This document shows, in pieces, positions 25,556 to 32,717 of a DNA stretch of 64,000 nucleotides. The translations under genes and the position numbers were made by a program. The stretch spans positions 310,001 to 374,000 of the forward strand of contig CBDHHG010000021.1 of the NCBI GenBank assembly GCA_965263225.1, written 5' to 3'. The notes under the pieces are model-generated. The model saw only the letters and a program-made list of their open reading frames with translations, was not told the origin of the DNA and made no database searches. This DNA comes from DT-111 sp965263225 (GTDB taxonomy: Bacteria > Bacteroidota > Bacteroidia > Chitinophagales > Saprospiraceae). Each line of letters starts with the position of its first letter. Within the stretch, counting starts at the first letter, position 1.

Positions 25556-26404
25556 CTACTTCAGCAATTCGATACGAATCCCATCCGGATGCATGGAATA
25601 GAGCAGTCCTGATTGAATATTTACACAACGAGATTTTGCCGTTTGATTCGCCAAATCAATAGGACTCGTGAGTAAGGATTGTAGATGGTAGGAAAACAGC
25701 TTCCCATTTTTCACTCGATAGATCAATTGCTGTTCCAGCACTTGGAAATAAGTGATCCCTCGAATAGGCACCATTTGCAAGTACTGTCCAAAGTTGTTGA
25801 AGATAATCAAGCCCTTGGAGGGATCGTTGAGGTAAACTCGATCCGCACTAGCAACGATCTGGTCCGGTTCCGGGGGAGACGGCAAGCCCAAGCTGAGATC
25901 GCCACTGCTCAGCAGGACCTCGCCCTTCGCATTAAGTTTTTTCAGTTGTAAACTAGCTGCATCATAGATCCACAAGTGGTTGTCATTGGAAAGTGCCACC
26001 GCGGTAGGATCGCCAATCTCAGTTGTTAAGAGATTAAGCTCAGCAATGGGATTCAGGGTACGATCAAGCGTAATGATGGTTTGAAACTCTGGATAGAAGA
26101 GTAACAAATTAAAGGGGTTGGAGGTGTCGATATAGGTCAACTCTCCCAAGGTATTGTTGTTGTAGCGAAACAACTCCTTCCCATTGGAATCAAATTGGAT
26201 CAATTCATTAGCAGCATTCACCGCGTAGATCCTTTTGAGTTTGTCAGTCGTGAAATAGGCGTACTTCCCCGGAATCAAATCCTGGATACTACCAACGACA
26301 TTGGACGGTTGTGCAAATCCTACCCTAACATAAGCGATCAAGCAACTAAGGCTCAGAAGGCTGATTTGTAAGGTTCTGATTGCCGAAAACTTTTCCTGCA
26401 CCAT
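25556..26404 (-). CDS. Exported beta-propeller-like protein, unknown function
   Basis: This 282-aa protein is counted from Met at 26404, which places a good signal peptide (LQISLLSLSCLIAYVRVGFAQ) at the N-terminus. The open frame extends to 26449. Repeated units such as LIQFDSNGKELFRY, LKKLNAKGEVLLSSG and FNNFGQYLQMVPI resemble NHL/SMP-30 propeller blades. From this start it overlaps the end of lpxH by 59 bp, so it is probably expressed with lpxH. I found no catalytic motif. Confidence 0.65.
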   Translation of the reverse strand: MVQEKFSAIRTLQISLLSLSCLIAYVRVGFAQPSNVVGSIQDLIPGKYAYFTTDKLKRIYAVNAANELIQFDSNGKELFRYNNNTLGELTYIDTSNPFNLLLFYPEFQTIITLDRTLNPIAELNLLTTEIGDPTAVALSNDNHLWIYDAASLQLKKLNAKGEVLLSSGDLSLGLPSPPEPDQIVASADRVYLNDPSKGLIIFNNFGQYLQMVPIRGITYFQVLEQQLIYRVKNGKLFSYHLQSLLTSPIDLANQTAKSRCVNIQSGLLYSMHPDGIRIELLK

Positions 26405-27152
26405 TTTCAAAGAATTGAAGCTCCATGTTTTGGCCGTCGAAGACGGCATAAGCGTAATCGAATAACCAGTCCCCCAGGTTAATATAACGGCTTGAGCCGT
26501 TCTTTAGCACGTGATTGATGGGTAAGTGTCGGTGCCCAAAGACAAAATAGTCAGCAGGTGTCGTTTCTAGTTTTTGATTGGAATATATAATCAACCATTC
26601 TTTGTCCTCGCCGTAGAATACTTTACCGACAGGCTGAACAGAACGGCTTTTGCGTGACCAATAACTGGCTAAAGACACCCCGAAGTTGGGATGCAATCTT
26701 TCAAATAGCCATTGGCACACCGGATTGGCAAATACTTTTTTAAGGAATTTATACCCGTGATCTCCCGGGCCTAGGCCATCGCCATGCCCAATGAAGAAGG
26801 TCTTTCCATAGATCTCTCGTACGATCGGTTTCCGGTATATGGGAATCCCAAATTCCTCCTCAAAATAACGAAACATCCACATATCATGATTCCCCGTAAA
26901 GAAATAAATGGCTATTCCTGCATCCCTAAGTTCGGCTAGCTTACCGAGTAGTCGGACGTATCCTTTAGGCACAACTGTCTGATATTCAAACCAAAAATCA
27001 AACACATCCCCTACTAAATAGATAGCTTCTGCATCCGCTTTGATGAAATCCAACCAACGCACGATCTTTTGCTCTCGTTCTTTGCTGCTCAACTGCCCGT
27101 CTACCCCCAAATGAAAGTCTGAAGCAAAATACGTCTTGCCTGGTTTTCTCAT
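26346..27152 (-). CDS. lpxH: UDP-2,3-diacylglucosamine diphosphatase
   Basis: This 268-aa calcineurin-like phosphoesterase shows the metal motifs in order: SDFHLG (residue 11), LVGDVFDFW (~46), GNHDMW (~82), HGDGLGPGDHGYKFL (~119) and FGHRHLP (~205). HGDGLGPGD is typical of Bacteroidota LpxH, which hydrolyses UDP-2,3-diacylglucosamine to lipid X in lipid A synthesis at the inner membrane. The length is slightly above E. coli LpxH (240 aa). The overlapping downstream gene is a beta-propeller-like exported protein. Confidence 0.88.
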   Translation of the reverse strand: MRKPGKTYFASDFHLGVDGQLSSKEREQKIVRWLDFIKADAEAIYLVGDVFDFWFEYQTVVPKGYVRLLGKLAELRDAGIAIYFFTGNHDMWMFRYFEEEFGIPIYRKPIVREIYGKTFFIGHGDGLGPGDHGYKFLKKVFANPVCQWLFERLHPNFGVSLASYWSRKSRSVQPVGKVFYGEDKEWLIIYSNQKLETTPADYFVFGHRHLPINHVLKNGSSRYINLGDWLFDYAYAVFDGQNMELQFFENGAGKVFGNQNLTNQPSEP

Positions 27153-27323
27153 CAGCTATTTATTTCAGGGGAAAGTTAAGTAAAGGCTTTTAACTTTCAA
27201 AGGTGAGGTAGTATCAATGTAGGAATGGTCGGGTTCTAAATGATTGCGGTAGGAGGATTGAGGGAGCAAAAATTCAGGTATCCGAAGTTTCCTTGGGCCC
27301 CTCCGCGCAAAACCTTAGAATAT

Positions 27324-28364
27324 CTAGCCCAGCTTTTGCTGGAAAAAGGCAATTGCCTGGCGCATCATCTCCCCAAAAAAAGGATTGGCACTGACATGCC
27401 TCAACCATTCCTCGCGCTTTTGCCTCCGATCATCCTCATCATCCTTAGGGTTACCAATTTTTGATAAATCAACCGGAACGTTTTCTCGCAAGGGTAAGGC
27501 CGCATGCATTACTCCTTGCTCAATTTCGAAGAAATATTGCTGCTCTACCGACACATATTCTTCCAAGAAGTCCGCTACGCCCTTGATCGGAGTCGTTTCA
27601 TCGTGGTGTGAATGGGCCGCAAATACGGGAATCTCCCACACTCCCGTTTTTCGCAGCAGCTGATTGTTTTCTCGAATGATCTCAACAATTTCAGAAGCGA
27701 CGGATAGAGGTAGAACGGGATATTTATAAGGATCTGGCCCGTCGCCCGGTACGGCCTCTTTATCCATAAAGAAGCTAACGGTCCACTCTACCCATTCGTT
27801 GTTACCAATTTTATCTACCCACTTTCCTAAAGAAAGAGCCGCTGAGAACAGAAATAAACCACCCTGAATTTTCCCTGGACTCCGAAGTATCTTATTCAGA
27901 CTCAAAGCTCCACCCGTAGAAAAACCTCCAATGGAAATCCGTTCTCCTAACATAGCGGCCACTTCCACCGAATGATCCAAGGTCTCGCGCCATAGCGTAT
28001 CCAGTTGTTCATCACGAATTAGGGCATCCGGTTCCTGTAATCCGTGAGCAGGTAGCAGCGGTAAGATGACATTTAAGCCTTGCTGAAAAAAAGTTTCGGC
28101 CACTGCTTGCATGTAAAAGGGAGAGTCGGTGAAACCATGCGTCAGGATGATCACATCTCGGCTTAGATCACCTTGATATAGGATGCGAGGCCCATTACCA
28201 GGCCGGAGTTTAGGATGATCAAAATAGAAACCAGGAACCCTGCTCGGAATGGGTTGCTGTACTTCGGATAAGAGTCTGGGGGGTATTGGCTGACCTAGAT
28301 CGTTGTTCAGGCGTTGCTCATAGTGCGAAGCAAAAGTCTTCCAAATGTTTTCGGGTAGTGTCAT
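27324..28364 (-). CDS. Alpha/beta hydrolase (lipase/esterase-like)
   Basis: This 346-aa protein has ILTHGFTDSPFYMQ as the oxyanion region (~90) and the nucleophile elbow SIGGFSTGGALS with a normal serine (~163). The acid is likely in HSHHDETTPIKGV (~262) and the histidine near VMHAALPLRE (~305). No signal peptide is visible, so it is probably cytoplasmic. A monoacylglycerol-lipase-like or carboxylesterase role is possible. It is divergent from the SerB-SerA gene, 149 bp between starts. Confidence 0.85.
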   Translation of the reverse strand: MTLPENIWKTFASHYEQRLNNDLGQPIPPRLLSEVQQPIPSRVPGFYFDHPKLRPGNGPRILYQGDLSRDVIILTHGFTDSPFYMQAVAETFFQQGLNVILPLLPAHGLQEPDALIRDEQLDTLWRETLDHSVEVAAMLGERISIGGFSTGGALSLNKILRSPGKIQGGLFLFSAALSLGKWVDKIGNNEWVEWTVSFFMDKEAVPGDGPDPYKYPVLPLSVASEIVEIIRENNQLLRKTGVWEIPVFAAHSHHDETTPIKGVADFLEEYVSVEQQYFFEIEQGVMHAALPLRENVPVDLSKIGNPKDDEDDRRQKREEWLRHVSANPFFGEMMRQAIAFFQQKLG

Positions 28365-28513
28365 TGCAAATATTTACGATCAAGATAGCAAGATGTGTCT
28401 TGAATATGGCCCTTTCATGCTTTTTCTTTTGCCTGTCATCTTTATCGTTAAATTATTACCCTTTTTCCACCACAATTCCGCATTTTCGCAGCGTCAAACA
28501 AAAACATTTAGTC

Positions 28514-30430
28514 ATGTCATTTGATACAGAGACCGTACAAGCTCAAAACAGCTGGGTCATCATCGATTTTGATAGCACCTTCATGCAGGTGGAAGCCCTA
28601 GAAGAACTGGCGGAAATTGTACTGAAAGATGCAGCGAACAAGGATGAAATCGTGGACGAGATCAAGAAGATTACTTCTCTTGGCGTAGATGGTAAAATCA
28701 CCTTTAATGATTCGCTGACCCGACGCTTAGGTTTGCTAAAAGTACATCGGACCCACCTGGAGAAACTGGTTCGGAGAATGAAGAAGAAAGTATCTGTTTC
28801 CTTTTCTAGAAATAAAGCTTTTTTCAAAAAGAATAAAGGACGGGTTTACATTGTATCCAATGGTTTTAAAGATTTTATTGACCCGATTGTACAGGCTTAC
28901 GACATTGATCCTGACTTTGTGCTAGCCAATACCTTCGTGTACGATGACGAAGGCTGGGTGATCGATTTTGACCAAGAAAATTACCTCGCACATAGTAAGG
29001 GAAAATCCAGAACGCTAAAGGCCTTAGGACTTGATGGCAAAATTATGGTCATTGGAGATGCCTACACGGATTTCGAAATGGTAGAAGCCGGAATTGCCCA
29101 CCAGTTCTTTGCTTTTACAGAGAATGTCCTACGGGAAAACATCTTGGACAAGGCCGACCACATTACGCCCTCCTTCGACGAATTCTTGTATGTCAATCAA
29201 ATGCCTCGGGCACTTTCTTATCCTAAGAATAGAATCCAAGTATTGTTGATGGAAGGGGTGCATGAAGATGCTGCCGCCGTTTTTGAAGGAGAGGGCTATG
29301 AAGTAAAAGCCTTGAAGGAGGGAGTCTCAGAAAAAGATCTGAGTAAAAAGTTGAAAAAAGCCTCAATTCTTGGTGTATTGCCCAAAACCCCCATCACTAA
29401 AAACCTTTTGGAAAACGCCAATCGCTTGATGGCGATTTGCATCTTTGGTAACGGTACTAGTCAAGTCGACTTAGGTGCTTGCGCCGACAAAGGTGTGATT
29501 GTTTTCAATGCGCCCTACACCAATACGCGTTCGGTGGTAGAATTAGCCATCGGACAAATCATTATGCTGCTCCGCCGGATCCCCGTTTATGACAAGCGAA
29601 TGAAAGGAGGCAGTTGGGATCGAAGCGGACACAGTGGTTTTGAATTGCGGGGTAAAAAGCTGGGAATCATTGGCTATGGGCATTCAGGACAACAATTATC
29701 CATTTTAGCTGAAGCGCTCGGTATGGATGTCTTTTTCTATGATATTGTAGAAAAACCAGCCCTGGGCAAAGCAGTGAAATGCCAAAGTTTGAAGGAATTG
29801 ATCCGTAAGTCTCATGTAGTATCGATTAATGTAGACAATCGACCAGAAAATGAAGGCTTTTTTGATCGTCTCGCCTTCAATGCCATGCAGGACAATAGCG
29901 TGTTGATCAATCTTTGTAATGGCCAGGCAGTAGAAATGGAGGCCCTCCTGGAGAATCTGAAATCGGGTAAGTTAATGGGTGCTGGCGTGGATGTTTTCCC
30001 ACAACATCCCTTTGACGAACAAGTAGACTTCAGGACGGAGTTAAGCGCCTTTGAAAACGTGATCCTGACGCCTTACATAGGTGGGCGGACAGTAGAGGCT
30101 CAAACAGATACGGCGTCCTTCGTCCCCAACAAGATCATCGAGTATATCAATACAGGTAGCTCTGCGCATAGCCTCAACTTCCCACGACTGCAGCTACCCA
30201 AGCTAAAAAATGCGCACCGATTAATTCACATCCATGAAAATCGCCCAGGCTTAATTGCTAATATCAACAGTGTTTTGGCCAAACATAAGATCAACATTCT
30301 AGGTCAGTACCTAAAAACCAACCACCACATTGGTTACGTCATTACGGATATCAACAAGAAGTACAGCGAGGAGGTATTGACGGACCTCAAGGAGATTAAA
30401 CACACTATTAAGTTCAGAATACTATACTAG
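28514..30430 (+). CDS. SerB-SerA fusion: phosphoserine phosphatase HAD + phosphoglycerate dehydrogenase-like + ACT
   Basis: This 638-aa protein starts at the ATG at 28514; the frame runs back to 28286 but the extra residues are not family-like. Residues 1-230 are a HAD phosphatase with DFDST (Asp18, Asp20), IVSNG, the lysine in KGKSRTL and GDAYTD (Asp182, Asp186). Residues ~240-560 form a D-2-hydroxyacid dehydrogenase with GYGHSGQQL for NAD. Residues ~570-638 are an ACT domain (HIHENRPGLIANINSVL). In the dehydrogenase the catalytic Arg, Glu and His of E. coli SerA (R240, E269, H292) align with Asn469, His498 and Tyr521, with identical spacing of 29 and 23. The phosphatase half looks active; the dehydrogenase half may not be. 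Confidence 0.88.
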   Translation: MSFDTETVQAQNSWVIIDFDSTFMQVEALEELAEIVLKDAANKDEIVDEIKKITSLGVDGKITFNDSLTRRLGLLKVHRTHLEKLVRRMKKKVSVSFSRNKAFFKKNKGRVYIVSNGFKDFIDPIVQAYDIDPDFVLANTFVYDDEGWVIDFDQENYLAHSKGKSRTLKALGLDGKIMVIGDAYTDFEMVEAGIAHQFFAFTENVLRENILDKADHITPSFDEFLYVNQMPRALSYPKNRIQVLLMEGVHEDAAAVFEGEGYEVKALKEGVSEKDLSKKLKKASILGVLPKTPITKNLLENANRLMAICIFGNGTSQVDLGACADKGVIVFNAPYTNTRSVVELAIGQIIMLLRRIPVYDKRMKGGSWDRSGHSGFELRGKKLGIIGYGHSGQQLSILAEALGMDVFFYDIVEKPALGKAVKCQSLKELIRKSHVVSINVDNRPENEGFFDRLAFNAMQDNSVLINLCNGQAVEMEALLENLKSGKLMGAGVDVFPQHPFDEQVDFRTELSAFENVILTPYIGGRTVEAQTDTASFVPNKIIEYINTGSSAHSLNFPRLQLPKLKNAHRLIHIHENRPGLIANINSVLAKHKINILGQYLKTNHHIGYVITDINKKYSEEVLTDLKEIKHTIKFRILY

Positions 30431-30456
30431 TACTTTGATATAAAAATCCAAGCAAT

Positions 30457-30491
30457 AACACCCCATATGGACTTTGCTCCTATGGGGTGTT
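30457..30491 (+). terminator. Terminator hairpin after SerB-SerA
   Basis: AACACCCCATA pairs perfectly with TATGGGGTGTT (11 bp, 13-nt loop), followed by T-rich text. It starts 27 bp past the SerB-SerA stop and faces the globin remnant on the other strand, so it may work both ways. Confidence 0.7.
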
Positions 30492-30495
30492 CTGC

Positions 30496-30669
30496 TTATT
30501 TGCTGTTATGCCAGTTCATCATTTCGGAGATAACAAAATCTAATGCATGGCGCCAAGCTTCGCTGAGTTTTTCAGTATGAAAGTCGCCGAGTTCTTCTTG
30601 GATAGTCTCAAGAAGTAGCTGCTTCACTAGGGGATAATGTTCGGGCTTAACGCCATAATTCTCATGATT
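30496..30669 (-). pseudogene. Truncated globin remnant (C-terminal heme-pocket part)
   Basis: A 57-codon open stretch on the minus strand reads HENYGVKPEHYPLVKQLLLE, followed by a Trp-containing helix ending in SEMM. YGVKPEHY is a signature of single-domain bacterial globins and flavohemoglobin heads, positioned after the proximal histidine. In this frame a TAA stop lies directly upstream, so the N-terminal globin half is missing. The upstream 110 bp can be read in another frame from an ATG but do not give globin sequence. It is a decayed gene between SerB-SerA and a TetR regulator. Confidence 0.6.
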
Positions 30670-30782
30670 TTAGCCCTTACTTTTTGATTAATACTACTGT
30701 ACACCACGCTGGCTCGCTTTCGACGGGTGCGAGTACTCAGGCGTGCTTGGAGTTGCGATTGCTTGTGTATCATGGTTTTCAC

Positions 30783-31385
30783 TTAGTTTTCAAGTTCAGG
30801 TAAGACTGCTTGTAATAGCTTCTCCATTCCCCACTTCAAGACATCCATAGATGCTTGATCGCCTAAATGACAAACGTCCTTAGCCACAATGAAAGCCTCC
30901 ATGCCCATCAATAGCGTGGCGATGTGGATAAGATTCTTAACCTCTGGATTATCTGTATTAAGATTTCCGTTCTGCAAAGCCATACTCAGCACGCTAACTC
31001 TTCTAGCCCCTCGTTTTGCAGCGGGGACTTCTCCCGCAATGACTACGCTGAGAAACTTTCGGAATGCTGCTTCATTCCCTATTGAAAAGCGATTGATATA
31101 ATCCTGTATACTTAGGATCATCTCCTGGAGGGGAAGATGCTTGTATTGTTCGTAGATTTCCTCAGGGCTTTGAATATTTAAATCCAGGGCGACTTCAGCA
31201 GCAAGAGCCTCCAGGTTGGAGTAATATCGATAAATGGTGGCCCTTGAAACGCCAGAGGCACTGGCGACATCTTCCAGCGTAAATGACTGGCCTTTTTCCA
31301 AGAATTGCTGCGCGCTCTTGATGATCTTACTCCTTGTTTTGAGCTTCTGATTAATCCTTCCTTTATCTACATATTTTTCACTCAT
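30783..31385 (-). CDS. TetR/AcrR-family regulator
   Basis: This 200-aa protein has an N-terminal helix-turn-helix at residues ~15-62 (FTLEDVASASGVSRATIYRYYSN) and an all-helical ligand domain. It is divergent from a cupin gene. The 71-bp gap and both start regions contain two copies of TGAGA-N6-TCTCA, one touching its own start codon, so it probably represses itself and the cupin gene. The globin remnant follows it on the same strand. The ligand is unknown. Confidence 0.9.
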   Translation of the reverse strand: MSEKYVDKGRINQKLKTRSKIIKSAQQFLEKGQSFTLEDVASASGVSRATIYRYYSNLEALAAEVALDLNIQSPEEIYEQYKHLPLQEMILSIQDYINRFSIGNEAAFRKFLSVVIAGEVPAAKRGARRVSVLSMALQNGNLNTDNPEVKNLIHIATLLMGMEAFIVAKDVCHLGDQASMDVLKWGMEKLLQAVLPELEN

Positions 31386-31400
31386 GAGACAAATATCTCA
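31385..31400. promoter_or_regulatory. TetR operator candidate 1
   Basis: TGAGACAAATATCTCA is a palindrome (TGAGA-N6-TCTCA) that begins on the last base of the TetR start codon (complement). It is repeated at 31438 with one base changed. It likely mediates autorepression. Confidence 0.65.
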
Positions 31401-31406
31401 TAAAAC

Positions 31407-31437
31407 TTGCACTTTTCAAAGTACTCGCCTATATTTG
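31407..31437 (+). promoter_or_regulatory. Bacteroidota-type promoter of the cupin gene
   Basis: TTG (31407-31409) lies 20 bp upstream of TATATTTG (31430-31437), which matches the Bacteroidota -33/-7 pattern with TAnnTTTG. The second TetR operator abuts the -7 element, so a bound repressor would block it. Confidence 0.6.
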
Positions 31438-31453
31438 TGAGACAAAAATCTCA
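31438..31453. promoter_or_regulatory. TetR operator candidate 2
   Basis: TGAGACAAAAATCTCA is the second TGAGA-N6-TCTCA palindrome, 53 bp from the first. It sits between the -7 element and the cupin ATG at 31457. The TAAA after the palindrome is also shared with copy 1. Confidence 0.65.
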
Positions 31454-31456
31454 TAA

Positions 31457-31888
31457 ATGAAAACATCTAACACCAGATGGGTATTGGGTCACAAGGTGAC
31501 ATCCTACCCTACTTCCGGAGACTATGACTTAATGATGGCTGAAACCCCAGCCCATGTTCCCGGCCCCCCTCCTCATATGCATAATAGCTACGAAGAGTCC
31601 TTTATTATCGTAGAAGGAGAAATGGAATTCTTTGTAAACGGCGAGACGGTGGTCGTCAAAGCGGGAGAATCCATTGACGTTCCCTCGCTTACACTGCATA
31701 CCTTTAACAACAAAAGCGACAAGCCTTGCAAATGGATTAATATCCATAGCCCGAAAGGATTCCTGGACTTTTTTGAAGTAATTGGCATTCCGGTCGAAGA
31801 AGAGAATGCCCAGAAAAGATCTACTGATCCTAGTATTGTCCAGAAGGTCATTGAGCAAGCAGCCGATTTCGACATGAACATCGGATAG
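31457..31888 (+). CDS. Cupin-domain protein under TetR control
   Basis: This 143-aa single cupin_2 protein has no signal peptide. PPPHMHNSYEESFIIVEGE (residues ~36-54) supplies His/His/Glu ligands, and VPSLTLHTFNN (~75) the last histidine. Proteins of this kind can be quercetin dioxygenase-like, sugar-binding or sensors. It is divergent from the TetR gene, whose operators cover this promoter, so an inducible response to a small molecule is likely. Confidence 0.82.
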   Translation: MKTSNTRWVLGHKVTSYPTSGDYDLMMAETPAHVPGPPPHMHNSYEESFIIVEGEMEFFVNGETVVVKAGESIDVPSLTLHTFNNKSDKPCKWINIHSPKGFLDFFEVIGIPVEEENAQKRSTDPSIVQKVIEQAADFDMNIG

Positions 31889-31982
31889 AAGTTTCTCCAA
31901 ATGGGTTCTCAGGCAATTGGGGAGGATTGCCTTACTCAAATTGACCTGATTAACCTCAAAACCATTTTGAAACCAAATTACC

Positions 31983-32020
31983 AGGCCCTGTCAACGTCTT
32001 GTTTGCAGGGCCTTTGTTTT
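31983..32020 (+). terminator. Rho-independent terminator after the cupin gene
   Basis: GGCCCTG pairs with CAGGGCC around a 15-nt loop and is followed by TTTGTTTTATT. It lies about 95 bp past the cupin stop. Confidence 0.7.
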
Positions 32021-32142
32021 ATTCCAAATTCTAAGTTTTAGTCTGCGGTAAATGGCAGTTACTATTCCATTGAAGTTATCTTTAGATCTGCCTTCCGGAT
32101 ATGCACTACTGGAGCCTGATCATAGGCTAGTTAAGTAGTAAA

Positions 32143-32589
32143 TCAATCTTGAAAACACTCTTCTATTGTCTTAGCCAATTTGGCCAAACCTTGCGGTGCA
32201 CTTGTCTCAAACATCGCCATCCCTCCTGCCAATTCTGCCGCCTTCTCTCCCATCAAACTTAGCCGCTGCGTAATCCGAGTTCGATCGTCTGATAGAGCTT
32301 CCATCTTCATTTCATTGACAAATACTGCGCCAGCTACTGGCATCTCGATGGTAGCGGAGTGTTCGGGAGTGAGTTGTGTAATAGTCCATGGCTGTGCAGG
32401 TTGCTCAGGCATCTTGGTCTCGCCCTTGGTACCCAAGACAAAGGGCCCATAGATTTTGATCCATTCTACTGCTTTACCTTCCAGTCGTTCCCAATTAGAT
32501 ACATTTGTCCAAAAGGACCAGGCAAAGGATTTTGACGCCCTACAATCCACTGTGTGTTGGAATTCCCAAGAGTTTCTGTTCATAAACAT
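32143..32589 (-). CDS. SRPBCC-family (START-like) small-molecule-binding protein
   Basis: This 148-aa protein matches the Bet v1/SRPBCC fold: FQHTVDCRASKSFAWSFWTN at the start, an edge strand GPFVLGTKGETKMPEQPAQ, and a final long helix (LAKLAKTIEECF). These proteins bind hydrophobic ligands; the function here is unknown. It is divergent from the giant-protein cluster, 128 bp between starts, and could share a promoter region with it. Confidence 0.75.
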   Translation of the reverse strand: MFMNRNSWEFQHTVDCRASKSFAWSFWTNVSNWERLEGKAVEWIKIYGPFVLGTKGETKMPEQPAQPWTITQLTPEHSATIEMPVAGAVFVNEMKMEALSDDRTRITQRLSLMGEKAAELAGGMAMFETSAPQGLAKLAKTIEECFQD

Positions 32590-32717
32590 GTCTCTTATTT
32601 AGAAAAAGTCTAATACATAAATTATATTGTGAATGTTAGATCAACACCTAAGAACCACATCTCATTTCCTTAGTAGGGCAACGGCCACACTGAAATTTGA
32701 TGTAAACCCAACCCCTA

